Below are positions 1-7,431 of a DNA stretch of 7,970 bases, one piece after another. The position numbers were made by a program, and so were the translations under genes. Position 1 is the first letter of the stretch, and each line of letters begins with the position of its first letter. Under the pieces are notes generated by a model. The model saw only the letters and a program-made list of their open reading frames with translations. It made no database searches and was not told the origin of the DNA. This stretch comes from DATLBY01 sp035526665 (GTDB lineage Bacteria > Acidobacteriota > Terriglobia > Bryobacterales > Bryobacteraceae), in assembly GCA_035526665.1 (NCBI GenBank), contig DATLBY010000099.1, positions 1 to 7,970 on the forward strand, written 5' to 3'.

Positions 1-789
1 GGGCTCGTACCAGCCACTAGCGCCCTTGGCAAAGCTACCATCACACGCGGGCAGCTCCTGATGCCCTATCCGGAATTTCAAACCCTGTTGCGCCGGGGCG
101 ACAACTCGGGCAGCATTACCAACCAGGAAGTCTACTTCGCCTGGCAGCGCCGGTTTTCTAAAGGTCTGTCGGTTCTGACCAATTACATGATCTCGAAACA
201 GCTGTGGGCTCGCGATAAGAAGAATCCACAGGACACGCAGTTCGAGCGGCGGCCCGGCAGCGAAGATCGTCCACAGCAGTTTACTCTCAGCGCCAGCTAT
301 GAGCTGCCATTCGGCCGTAATGCGACCGGCCTGGTTAAGCGCATTATCGGCGGCTGGCAGCTGGGTGGCATCTACTTTGCGCAGAGCGGAGCCGTACTGA
401 GCTGGGGGCCGGTCATCTTCACCGGTAGCAACTATGGCGACATCATGAAGGCGCCCGGCGGTAACACGATTGACCACTGGTTCAACACGGCGGTGTTCAA
501 TCGCAATCCGAACGATCAGCTCAATACCGCGTATCAATACAAATATTTTCCGGCGTCCGTTGGCCCGGCACGGGCACCCGGCGTAAATTCGCTCGACATG
601 TCCTTCAGTAAACGGACAGTCATTCGAGAGAACGTAAATTTGCATTTCCGAGCCGATTTCTTCGATTTTCTAAACCATCCGAACTGGGGTGCGCCCAACA
701 CTACGCCCACCAGCAGTGCTTTCGGAAGGATCACTTCGCAGGCTAACCTGCCGAGGACTGCTCAGCTAGGACTACGGCTCACTTTTTAA
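1..789 (+). CDS. TonB-dependent receptor, Oar-like (C-terminal part only; 5' end outside window)
   Basis: This is the final 262 codons of an outer-membrane beta-barrel receptor of the Oar-like / carboxypeptidase-regulatory-domain TonB-dependent family, which imports large substrates using TonB energy. The frame is open to the left edge with no stop. The ATG at 61 lies inside the conserved segment QLLMPYPEFQ, so it is an internal Met and not the start. Diagnostic segments are the 'PYPxF' motif, strand-like FAWQRRFSKGLSVLTNYMIS, the YELPFG...GGWQLGGI block, the IDHWFNTAVFN block, LHFRADFFDFLNHPNW, and a last strand AQLGLRLTF ending in Phe, the usual outer-membrane barrel signature. The same blocks recur in the same order in the complete receptor at 4213-7428. 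Signal peptide, regulatory domain and plug must lie upstream and cannot be assessed. The stop at 787-789 overlaps the next start. Family assignment is firm; the transported substrate is unknown. Confidence 0.93.
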   Translation, partial: GLVPATSALGKATITRGQLLMPYPEFQTLLRRGDNSGSITNQEVYFAWQRRFSKGLSVLTNYMISKQLWARDKKNPQDTQFERRPGSEDRPQQFTLSASYELPFGRNATGLVKRIIGGWQLGGIYFAQSGAVLSWGPVIFTGSNYGDIMKAPGGNTIDHWFNTAVFNRNPNDQLNTAYQYKYFPASVGPARAPGVNSLDMSFSKRTVIRENVNLHFRADFFDFLNHPNWGAPNTTPTSSAFGRITSQANLPRTAQLGLRLTF

Positions 790-791
790 TG
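787..791 (+). promoter_or_regulatory. TAATG stop/start overlap (translational coupling site)
   Basis: The TAA stop of the receptor shares one base with the ATG of the next gene. No good Shine-Dalgarno lies at normal distance; the nearest purine run, AGGA at 768-771, is 17 bases from the ATG. Re-initiation by ribosomes finishing the receptor is therefore the likely route of translation. A second ATG follows directly at 792-794 and would remove only one residue. Confidence 0.6.
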
Positions 792-3011
792 ATGAGAATT
801 CAATTCGCAAGCTTTTTCCGACGCTGCCGTGTAGGGAGTGTCCTGCTGCTGAGCGGGACACTCTGCTCCTCCGCAGCCCCGGTAATCACCACGGGAGAGA
901 TTGTGGAACGTGACGGCATCCCGCGGCACGGAAGTCTCGTCGAACAGGGTATACCGGTTAGCCCGCTGCCCGAAGCCGAGGCACGCAAACTGGTGCTGCG
1001 CCGCGCCGATGGCAAACCAATGTCATCCGTTATCGATGTGGACGCGCACGACCAGGATGGCAAGGTACGATGGCTGCGCGTTTCGGCAGTGGTCGACGTC
1101 GGGGCCCGCGGGCGAATTCCGGTCAGAATCGAGAGCGCGGACGGAGCGGCAAGTCCGAAACTAGACATACGGAAATCCCCTGACGGCGTTCAGGTCAAAA
1201 GCCGTTTCTACGATGTGATCGCCCGCAATCCCGGTCAGATTGAAATCTCCACCGGAGGCAAGCAATTGCTCGGCGGCGATTGGAGTGTGGATCTCATCAG
1301 CGACGCGCGAGGAATCATCTGGGGAACGTACTTCCGCGACTTCACGGCCCAGGGCGTGAGTGTGGAAACCGAGTCCAGTTCGCGCGTGACGCTCCTGCTG
1401 CGAGGATATTTTGGGAAGAATCAACGCAAAAATCCAAAGGTGGCCGAGGGTCAGCGCAAGTTCGACTGTGAGCTGCGTCTTTATCTGAACGCAATTTCTC
1501 CGCAGATCCGGTTCGCATGGCGCCTTACCAACGTCACGGGCACAAAAACGTGGCTGGAACGTTATGCCTTGCGGCTGCCGGTAGCTCAAGGAATGCGCGC
1601 CAGCGAACGTACAACGCCGGACCGCATACTTCTTGACGCACCCGGCGGCGGACGCTTGGCTGTTACCGCCGATTTTATCGACGACCTTGGGAAAGGGGCC
1701 GGGATGCGGTTGGACGCATCGGGCCATCTCTTATTCGGCGGCTTGGAAATGCCTGCCGATGGCGGCTTTTTCTCGGGCCGCGTTCCCGATGTTCATCGAC
1801 TCTTCTATAACGGGATGTCGCGCACGTTCACCGGCACACTGGTGACCACAGGATCCTTAAGCGACGCGGCCGAAGAGAGGGCGCCGCTGGATCTGGTCCT
1901 GCCGCCCCAGTATTACTCCGACGTCAAGGCGCTTCCCGAGCAGGGCGACCCAGTCACGTTTGGAGAGTTTGAACCTGCAGTCCGCCGGTCGGCCGAGTGG
2001 CTGCTCAAGTCACAATGGCGCGGCACGCTGCTTTGGGGCGAATGGTACCGGGAGTGGGACATGACACGCAACATGGGCGTGGAGGAGGCGAGTAACGGTC
2101 ATAGCCCGCTGGCCCCGCTGTACCATTACTGGCGAACCGGTGATGCGCGGTTCCTGCGATGTGCGGAGCGGTCCGCAAACTACGTCTGGGATGTGCAATT
2201 GAGCAAGTCTGAAGAGGACCAGGGGCGCATGTTTCACACCCGGCGCCACCTGTTTGATGAGTTGGACTGGATCCACCCCAGATATCAGCGGGCCACCGGA
2301 GCAATTGTAATGAGTCATGTGCTGTTGAATCCCGTGATGCGGAACGAAGCGGTGCGGACGGTCCGTAGCTATCACGAACATATGTTCGACGATAATGGCG
2401 TGCCGCACGACTGGGACAAGATCCGGCACAAGCGAAGTGATGTGCTCGCCGGCGTGGATACATCCAACTTCATGGAGGCGCTGACGTATTGTTACCGGGA
2501 AACGGGCGACCGGCAATATCTGGATTGGGCGCTACAGATGAGCCGCTGGACAGCCGAGAACTGGGCTCTGCGGGGCAAGGCGAAGGGCAACGACTGGAAT
2601 TGGAACCTGACGAATTACGTGCTTCGCGGGCTGCTGCCGCTTTACGAATCGAGTGGAGACGCGAAGGTGCGAGACCTGGCAATTGACATTTCGCGCAAAA
2701 CGTTGGCGAATACCGGCACAAACGGAATGGAGTTGATGGATGGTGTTGGCGGCGGCGAACTGCACTTCGTTTTCTATCATGCGTATCTGAGCGCGCGGAT
2801 TTCCAAGTTGGCGCCGGACGGCCCCGAAATGACGCGCCAATTGCTGTCCATCGTGCGGCGGGAAGTGGCCCGGCAGACGCCGGATGGACAATTCCCCATG
2901 AAGCACGGCACTGAGGCCGGCCGGGAAACGGTCTGGACCAGCTATTATGATCCAAAGTCGTTAGTGGCATACGTACCCGTACTCGCCGCGCACTTAGCCG
3001 CTCGTCACTGA
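789..3011 (+). CDS. Exported PcRGLX/YetA-like protein (putative polysaccharide lyase or related glycan-active enzyme)
   Basis: The 740-residue protein has a Sec signal peptide at about 1-30: RRCR at 11-14, hydrophobic VGSVLLLSG, probable cleavage after SSAA. C26 is not in a proper lipobox. Residues about 35-120 form a small beta domain with the GIPRHGSL...GKPMSS...GKVRWLRVSAVVDV pattern seen at the start of PcRGLX/YetA proteins (N-terminal RIFT barrel). Residues about 125-375 look like a central beta-sandwich, including HRLFYNGMSRTFTGTL. Residues about 390-740 are helix-rich, with recurring TGD turns after an aromatic helix (449-451, 572-574; SGD at 622-624), as in an alpha/alpha toroid. Candidate active-site groove residues are WGEWYREWD (416-424), NGH (436-438), H483, HLFDELDWIHPRY (487-499) and the W/N-rich patch around 602-609. 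PcRGLX releases unsaturated galacturonyl-rhamnose from rhamnogalacturonan; whether this protein does so is inference. The three-domain layout is my reading from pattern memory, and another toroid lyase or hydrolase remains possible. A receptor directly upstream fits a role in glycan use. Confidence 0.6.
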   Translation: MMRIQFASFFRRCRVGSVLLLSGTLCSSAAPVITTGEIVERDGIPRHGSLVEQGIPVSPLPEAEARKLVLRRADGKPMSSVIDVDAHDQDGKVRWLRVSAVVDVGARGRIPVRIESADGAASPKLDIRKSPDGVQVKSRFYDVIARNPGQIEISTGGKQLLGGDWSVDLISDARGIIWGTYFRDFTAQGVSVETESSSRVTLLLRGYFGKNQRKNPKVAEGQRKFDCELRLYLNAISPQIRFAWRLTNVTGTKTWLERYALRLPVAQGMRASERTTPDRILLDAPGGGRLAVTADFIDDLGKGAGMRLDASGHLLFGGLEMPADGGFFSGRVPDVHRLFYNGMSRTFTGTLVTTGSLSDAAEERAPLDLVLPPQYYSDVKALPEQGDPVTFGEFEPAVRRSAEWLLKSQWRGTLLWGEWYREWDMTRNMGVEEASNGHSPLAPLYHYWRTGDARFLRCAERSANYVWDVQLSKSEEDQGRMFHTRRHLFDELDWIHPRYQRATGAIVMSHVLLNPVMRNEAVRTVRSYHEHMFDDNGVPHDWDKIRHKRSDVLAGVDTSNFMEALTYCYRETGDRQYLDWALQMSRWTAENWALRGKAKGNDWNWNLTNYVLRGLLPLYESSGDAKVRDLAIDISRKTLANTGTNGMELMDGVGGGELHFVFYHAYLSARISKLAPDGPEMTRQLLSIVRREVARQTPDGQFPMKHGTEAGRETVWTSYYDPKSLVAYVPVLAAHLAARH

Positions 3012-3032
3012 AATCCCAGGCCGGAGCCGCTT

Positions 3033-3037
3033 AGGAG
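3033..3037 (+). promoter_or_regulatory. Shine-Dalgarno AGGAG upstream of the beta-propeller gene
   Basis: AGGAG (extended as AGGAGAG to 3039) ends 3 bases before the ATG at 3041. The spacing is short, but it is the only good purine tract. The alternative in-frame ATG at 3059 (Met7) would be 21 bases away, so this site favours the 3041 start. It sits in the 29-base gap 3012-3040, which contains nothing else recognisable. Confidence 0.6.
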
Positions 3038-3040
3038 AGC

Positions 3041-4195
3041 ATGATAAGATTCATCCGCATGCGATTCAGCCTTCTTCTCATGGTCTCCGTGATGACCACG
3101 CTCCTGGCAGCGGATACCGCTACCCCGATAAAAAAGCACGGGAAAGTCGTGAATGGCGTCGAGCGCCTGTTGTACGTTGCCAACAAATCTGGCGTCAGCG
3201 TTTACGATATCAATGATTCACATAGGCTCCTGCGGAATTTTGACGTGCCCGATTCGGCTGACTACAAAGGCATCTCCGCCAGCGTTCAACTCGGGAAGCT
3301 GTATCTCACCTCGAACCTGAAAGACGATCTGATCTGCATCGATCTGGCTACTGAAACCATCGATTGGCGCAAGCATTACAGCGACGGCTACGCCGACAGC
3401 CAGGCCATCACGCCGGACGGAAAGACAATCTATCTACCGTTGCGTGATGGGGAGAGTTGGTGGGTGATCGACGCCGCGACCGGGGCCGTAAAGGCGAAGA
3501 TTCCCGTCGCCCACGGGAAGAACTACGAAGACCATCCGATCGGCGGGATCGGGCCGCACAACACCTGGATGAACCCTGACGGAAGCCGCGTGTACATGGC
3601 GTCTCTTACCGTTCCTTACGTCTACATCGCGGATACGAAGAGCAATCAGGTCATTGGCAAGGTGGGCCCCTTCAGCAAGGGTATCCGCCCTTTCACCGTC
3701 ACCGACGACGAAAAATACGTTTTTGTAAACGTGGACTGGCTGCTCGGCTTTGAAGTCGGATCCGCCCGCACTGGAAATCAGTGGGGAGGGAAAATGCTGC
3801 ACCGCGTAGAGGCTCACACGCCGGAGTCGCGCCTCGCGCAAATTCCAAACCCACCCACGCGTAAGCCGCACAGCACGATGAGCCACGGCATCAATATCCG
3901 GCCGGACCAGAAGGAAATCTGGATCGTGGACGGTATCTACGGTTATCTTTACGTCTACGATGTGACGTCGATGCCGCCCAAGCACGTCGCGGATGTACCT
4001 CTCTTCAAAGAGGCAAGCGAGCAGCCGCGGCCGGGTTGGATATCCTTCAGCCTCGACGGTAAATACGCGTATCCGGATGGCGGCGCGGTGATCGACAGCT
4101 ATACCAAGAAAGTAGCAGCACGAATTCCCACCAGTGAAAAGCTGATTGAAATCGATTTTCGGGCGGGAAAGCCGATTAAAGCCGGGCACCGGTAG
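3041..4195 (+). CDS. Exported seven-bladed beta-propeller protein, YncE/YVTN-like
   Basis: The 384-residue product starts with a signal peptide: R3, R6, R8, a hydrophobic stretch at 9-22, and likely cleavage after LLAA (24), so it should be periplasmic or extracellular. The rest reads as repeated four-strand units with the 'PDGxxxY...xxxIDxxTxxV' cadence of YVTN/YncE propellers. Seven blades can be outlined at about 41-73, 77-110, 118-157, 173-209, 215-242, 281-320 and 332-367. Clear repeat hits are ITPDGKTIYLP, MNPDGSRVYMAS, VTDDEKYVFVN, IRPDQKEIWIVDG and FSLDGKYAYPDG. Histidines cluster at inter-blade positions (H165, H173, H254, H259, H277, H282), and a less regular insertion spans about 243-280. 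Such propellers often serve as binding or scaffold modules; no catalytic motif is recognised. The gene lies 29 bases after the PcRGLX-like gene and 17 bases before a receptor gene, suggesting a shared transcript. A quinoprotein-type or lactonase-like propeller is a weaker alternative. Confidence 0.82.
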   Translation: MIRFIRMRFSLLLMVSVMTTLLAADTATPIKKHGKVVNGVERLLYVANKSGVSVYDINDSHRLLRNFDVPDSADYKGISASVQLGKLYLTSNLKDDLICIDLATETIDWRKHYSDGYADSQAITPDGKTIYLPLRDGESWWVIDAATGAVKAKIPVAHGKNYEDHPIGGIGPHNTWMNPDGSRVYMASLTVPYVYIADTKSNQVIGKVGPFSKGIRPFTVTDDEKYVFVNVDWLLGFEVGSARTGNQWGGKMLHRVEAHTPESRLAQIPNPPTRKPHSTMSHGINIRPDQKEIWIVDGIYGYLYVYDVTSMPPKHVADVPLFKEASEQPRPGWISFSLDGKYAYPDGGAVIDSYTKKVAARIPTSEKLIEIDFRAGKPIKAGHR

Positions 4196-4199
4196 CTCC

Positions 4200-4204
4200 A
4201 GGGA
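4200..4204 (+). promoter_or_regulatory. Shine-Dalgarno AGGGA upstream of the complete receptor gene
   Basis: AGGGA ends 8 bases before the ATG at 4213, a normal spacing. That ATG opens directly into a signal peptide, so the start is well supported. The whole 17-base gap 4196-4212 holds only this site. Confidence 0.6.
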
Positions 4205-4212
4205 TCCTTTCC

Positions 4213-7200
4213 ATGACACGTTTTCTGTTCGCATTCTGTTGTTTTTTGGCGATTTCGATTCCGGCCTGGACCCAATTTGAGCTCGGCTCGATTGTGGGGC
4301 TTGTCACCGATCCGCAGAAGGCTCCAGTGGCCGGCGCAGTCGTGGAGATTCGCAGCTCGACTACGAACGTAAAGCGCGAGGCGTTAACTACTCAGGGCGG
4401 TGAATACAATTCTTTGCCGCTGCAGCCCGGCGCGTATGTCGTCACCGTCCGCCATCCAGGCTTCCGGGAGAGGTCCGTGACACTGACCGTCGGAGTGAGC
4501 CAGCGCCTCCAGGCCGATTTTTCGCTGGAGCTCGGCAACGTATCGGAACAGGTGAGCGTTTCAGCGGCAGCCGCCACCATTGAGACTGCGTCCTCCGAGA
4601 TCGGGCAGGTGCGGGCCGCTAAGGAGATCATGGATCTGCCGTTGAATACGCGTAATTTCACCCAATTGGTGCAGCTTGCGCCCGGCGTTCTCACGGGAGT
4701 GGGCGGCGCGTCCGGTTTGCTCGGCTACACCAGCGGCCGCGGAACCAATGGAGCGGTGATCAACGGAGCTCCGGTTGAAGATGTCACCTATCTAATCGAC
4801 GGCATCAACAGCGTCGATACTGATGCCGGGGTCCTGATCTTCTTTCCGCCCGTGGACTCGATTTACGAATTTAAGGTGCAGACCAGTTCGGCTCCGGCCG
4901 CCTATGGCGGAGGTCAGGGAATCATCAACGTCACCTACAAATCCGGCACCAACGAGCTGCACGGCACCGCCTATGAATTTCTGCGCAACTCCGCACTAGA
5001 CGCAAAGAACTTCTTCGACTCACCCACGAATCCTATTCCGCCCTTCAAACTGAACCAGTTCGGCTTCAATTTGGGTGGTCCGGTGGTTTTGCCCCGTGTG
5101 TTCAACGGCAAGGACAGGCTGTTCTTCTTCGGCGATTACGAGGGTAAGCGCGTCCGGCAGGCGCAAACATTTCTGAGCTCTGTCCCGATTGCTGCGTTCC
5201 GCACCGGAGACTTCTCTGCGCTGCTGCCGAAAACCATCGTCACGGATCCGCGGACCAAGGTGCCGCTGCCGAACAATATTCTTCCCGCGTCAGCCATCGA
5301 TCCAACGGCCGCGCGGATGATTGCCTTATATCCGCAGCCAAACCTGCCGGGTCAGATCAATAATTTTCTGTATAATCCCGTCCAAACCAATCGTGTGGAT
5401 CAGTTCAACCTGCGGGCCGATTACCGCACCAGCGTCTCCGCAGTCTTTGGCCGGTTTAGTTGGGAGGACGCCGATACGTTCAATCCCGGAAACCTGCCGG
5501 AACCGGCCGTGGGGGCAGGCCCGGGACGTCCCGGCCGGGTAGTGATTCCGAGCAAGCAGGCTGTGCTGGGATATGGCCGGTCTTTAGGGGCCACAAAGTA
5601 CTACGAGGCGCGGGTGGGCTATTCACGCATGTTTCAAGGCATCTATGATTCCGATACCAAATACCCGACTCTTGCGGAAGACCTGGGCATTCCGAATGCG
5701 AACAGCCACGGCGCCGCACCTGGGTTGAGCACAACCAATATCACCGGGATGACAGGTCTGGGCGATGGGGCCGGCAGTCTTCAGAAAATCAATAACAATT
5801 GGGAAATCGATCAGGCTCTCAGTTGGGTGCGCGGCCGCCATGAGTTGAAGTTCGGGTTCGATTACATGTCGCGGCGATTCGCGTTCTTCTCTCCAGGCGC
5901 ACCCGCCGGGCAATTCACCTTCAGTGGAATCTACAGCGGCTTCGGATTGGCTGACTTTATGTTCGGCCGCCCGATCAGTTCCCGCCTGGATGTGAGCAAG
6001 TTCTTCAGTATTCAGCGGTTTTATCGCAGCTGGTACCTGCAGGATAACTGGCGCGTCAACTCGAAACTTTCCGTCAATATGGGCCTGCGCAACGATGGCA
6101 TCAGTGCCTGGAGGGAGCGCCACAACCGTCTGGCAGGATTTGTCCCGGAGAACGGAGGTAATCTCGTTCCCGTGGGCACTCCCCCATTCAGTGGAGACTC
6201 GGTTCTGGAAGGGCGTCCCTGGCAATTAGGTCCGCGGCTCGGCCTGGCGTACACGATCACGCCCAAGACCGTCATCCGCACCGGTGGAGGCATTTTCTAT
6301 AGTTTCAAAACGGTGACCTCCGGCAATTCGCTGGCAAAGAACGCGCCTTTCAGCGGTACGCTCCTCACTACCAATGACGCGACGAACTATGCCGCGGCCA
6401 AGCCTATATCGGCAGGCTTCCCTGCGGAACGGCCGGAGCTGTGGCCGGTCCAAGGTACGGGCTTTTATTACTGGCCGCAGGACAGCAAGACCTCTACCAT
6501 GTACGAGTGGAACATCAACGTGCAGCGTGAGTTGATGGCGAACATGGTTCTTTCGGTGGCCTACGTGGGCGGCAAGGGAACCTACGTGGACGTTGTCGGA
6601 GTGAACATAAACCAGGCTGTCCCTGGCCCCGGGGCAGTAGTGAGCCGTAGGCCATATCCCAATCTGAGCGATGCCACGGGTGTCGCCCCCTGGGGCAACT
6701 CTACCTACAATTCGATGCAAACCACGTTTGAGCGGCGGATGGGTGTCGTCCGCTTTTCGGGCGCATGGACCTGGGCCCACAGCATCGATAACACCAGCGG
6801 GGAATCGAGCAACAGTCCAATCCAAAACTCGCGTAACCTCCGCGCGCAGCGTGGCAACTCAACGTTTGATGTCCGCCATAAACTAACGCTCAGCGGCACC
6901 TATGAACTCCCGTTTGGAACGGGTAAGCCCTGGCTGAACTCGGTTCCCCGGCCGGTCGAGTGGATCGCCGGGGGATGGCAGTTGAATCATATCGTGACAC
7001 TGCAGACGGGTCTGCCGTTCACACCGACAATGCAGACCAGTACGCTGAACACCACGGGTTCGCAGTTTCCCAATCGCATCGCCTCCGGCAAGCTACCGTC
7101 AGACCAGCGGACCATCGACCGCTGGTTCGACGCCGCGGCGTTCGTTGCACCGGGCCTGTACACCTTCGGAAATTCGGGGAGGAACATTCTCTATGGCCCG

Positions 7201-7428
7201 GGCACGAAGCAGCTGGATTTGTCTCTTTTTAAGAGCTTCCGATTCGCCGAGCAGCGGCGCGTGGAGTTCCGCGCCGAGGCCTTCAACGCGTTCAACACGC
7301 CGCAGTTCAACAATCCAAACTCCAGTATCGGTTTTAGCGGCGTCGGCAGGATCACCAGCGCGGGGAGCCCGGCCGTCTATCAGAGGACCTCTCGGCAGGT
7401 TCAACTTGCGCTGAAAATATACTTTTAG
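4213..7428 (+). CDS. TonB-dependent receptor with N-terminal carboxypeptidase-regulatory-like domain (Oar-like)
   Basis: A complete 1071-residue outer-membrane receptor, within the usual 1000-1200 range for this family. Residues 1-20 are a signal peptide (MTRFLFAFCCFLAISIPAWT). Residues about 26-107 form the carboxypeptidase-regulatory-like beta-sandwich: GSIVGLVTDPQKAPVAGAVV, then GEYNSLPLQPGAYVVTV and GF. Residues about 125-245 are the plug domain, with MDLPLNTRNFTQLVQLAPGV, the ING...V.YLIDGINS block and the IYEFKVQTSSAPAAYG...GIINVTYKSGTNELHG block. The rest is the barrel, with FNLGGPVVLP, RLFFFGDYEG, WYLQDNWRVNSKLSVNMGLR, a YELPFG...GGWQLNHIVTLQTGLPF block, VEFRAEAFNAFNTPQF and a final strand VQLALKIYF ending in Phe. 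The protein would bind and import a large ligand with TonB/ExbB/ExbD energy. No SusD partner is encoded in the window. Its position after the glycan-active gene suggests a saccharide ligand, but that is inference. I see no frameshift or truncation. Confidence 0.95.
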   Translation: MTRFLFAFCCFLAISIPAWTQFELGSIVGLVTDPQKAPVAGAVVEIRSSTTNVKREALTTQGGEYNSLPLQPGAYVVTVRHPGFRERSVTLTVGVSQRLQADFSLELGNVSEQVSVSAAAATIETASSEIGQVRAAKEIMDLPLNTRNFTQLVQLAPGVLTGVGGASGLLGYTSGRGTNGAVINGAPVEDVTYLIDGINSVDTDAGVLIFFPPVDSIYEFKVQTSSAPAAYGGGQGIINVTYKSGTNELHGTAYEFLRNSALDAKNFFDSPTNPIPPFKLNQFGFNLGGPVVLPRVFNGKDRLFFFGDYEGKRVRQAQTFLSSVPIAAFRTGDFSALLPKTIVTDPRTKVPLPNNILPASAIDPTAARMIALYPQPNLPGQINNFLYNPVQTNRVDQFNLRADYRTSVSAVFGRFSWEDADTFNPGNLPEPAVGAGPGRPGRVVIPSKQAVLGYGRSLGATKYYEARVGYSRMFQGIYDSDTKYPTLAEDLGIPNANSHGAAPGLSTTNITGMTGLGDGAGSLQKINNNWEIDQALSWVRGRHELKFGFDYMSRRFAFFSPGAPAGQFTFSGIYSGFGLADFMFGRPISSRLDVSKFFSIQRFYRSWYLQDNWRVNSKLSVNMGLRNDGISAWRERHNRLAGFVPENGGNLVPVGTPPFSGDSVLEGRPWQLGPRLGLAYTITPKTVIRTGGGIFYSFKTVTSGNSLAKNAPFSGTLLTTNDATNYAAAKPISAGFPAERPELWPVQGTGFYYWPQDSKTSTMYEWNINVQRELMANMVLSVAYVGGKGTYVDVVGVNINQAVPGPGAVVSRRPYPNLSDATGVAPWGNSTYNSMQTTFERRMGVVRFSGAWTWAHSIDNTSGESSNSPIQNSRNLRAQRGNSTFDVRHKLTLSGTYELPFGTGKPWLNSVPRPVEWIAGGWQLNHIVTLQTGLPFTPTMQTSTLNTTGSQFPNRIASGKLPSDQRTIDRWFDAAAFVAPGLYTFGNSGRNILYGPGTKQLDLSLFKSFRFAEQRRVEFRAEAFNAFNTPQFNNPNSSIGFSGVGRITSAGSPAVYQRTSRQVQLALKIYF

Positions 7429-7431
7429 CCG

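Noticed and set aside
61..63. ATG at 61 as a possible start of a 242-residue gene
   Set aside because: The frame is open to base 1, and the residues around the ATG (QLLMPYPEF) form a motif internal to Oar-like receptor barrels, so the gene starts outside the window.
1161..1727. A 188-codon minus-strand open frame inside the PcRGLX-like gene
   Set aside because: There is no plausible start context or motif, and the plus-strand frame is coding along its whole length.
3012..3040. The 29-base gap, considered for a terminator or promoter
   Set aside because: It contains no stem-loop followed by T residues and no recognisable -35/-10 pair; only the Shine-Dalgarno is supported.
4198..4209. The GGATCC palindrome in the gap before the complete receptor, considered as a terminator or operator
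   Set aside because: It is a six-base palindrome with no loop and no long T-run, and it overlaps the Shine-Dalgarno; it is most likely chance.
3434..4234. A 266-codon open frame on the minus strand across the propeller gene
   Set aside because: It lies antisense to a gene with a clear signal peptide and propeller repeats, has no recognisable motif, and is explained by high GC keeping the reverse frame open.
5623..6825. Two adjacent open frames of about 200 codons on the minus strand inside the complete receptor
   Set aside because: Both are antisense to well-conserved barrel sequence and show no coherent domain; they are GC-driven shadow frames.
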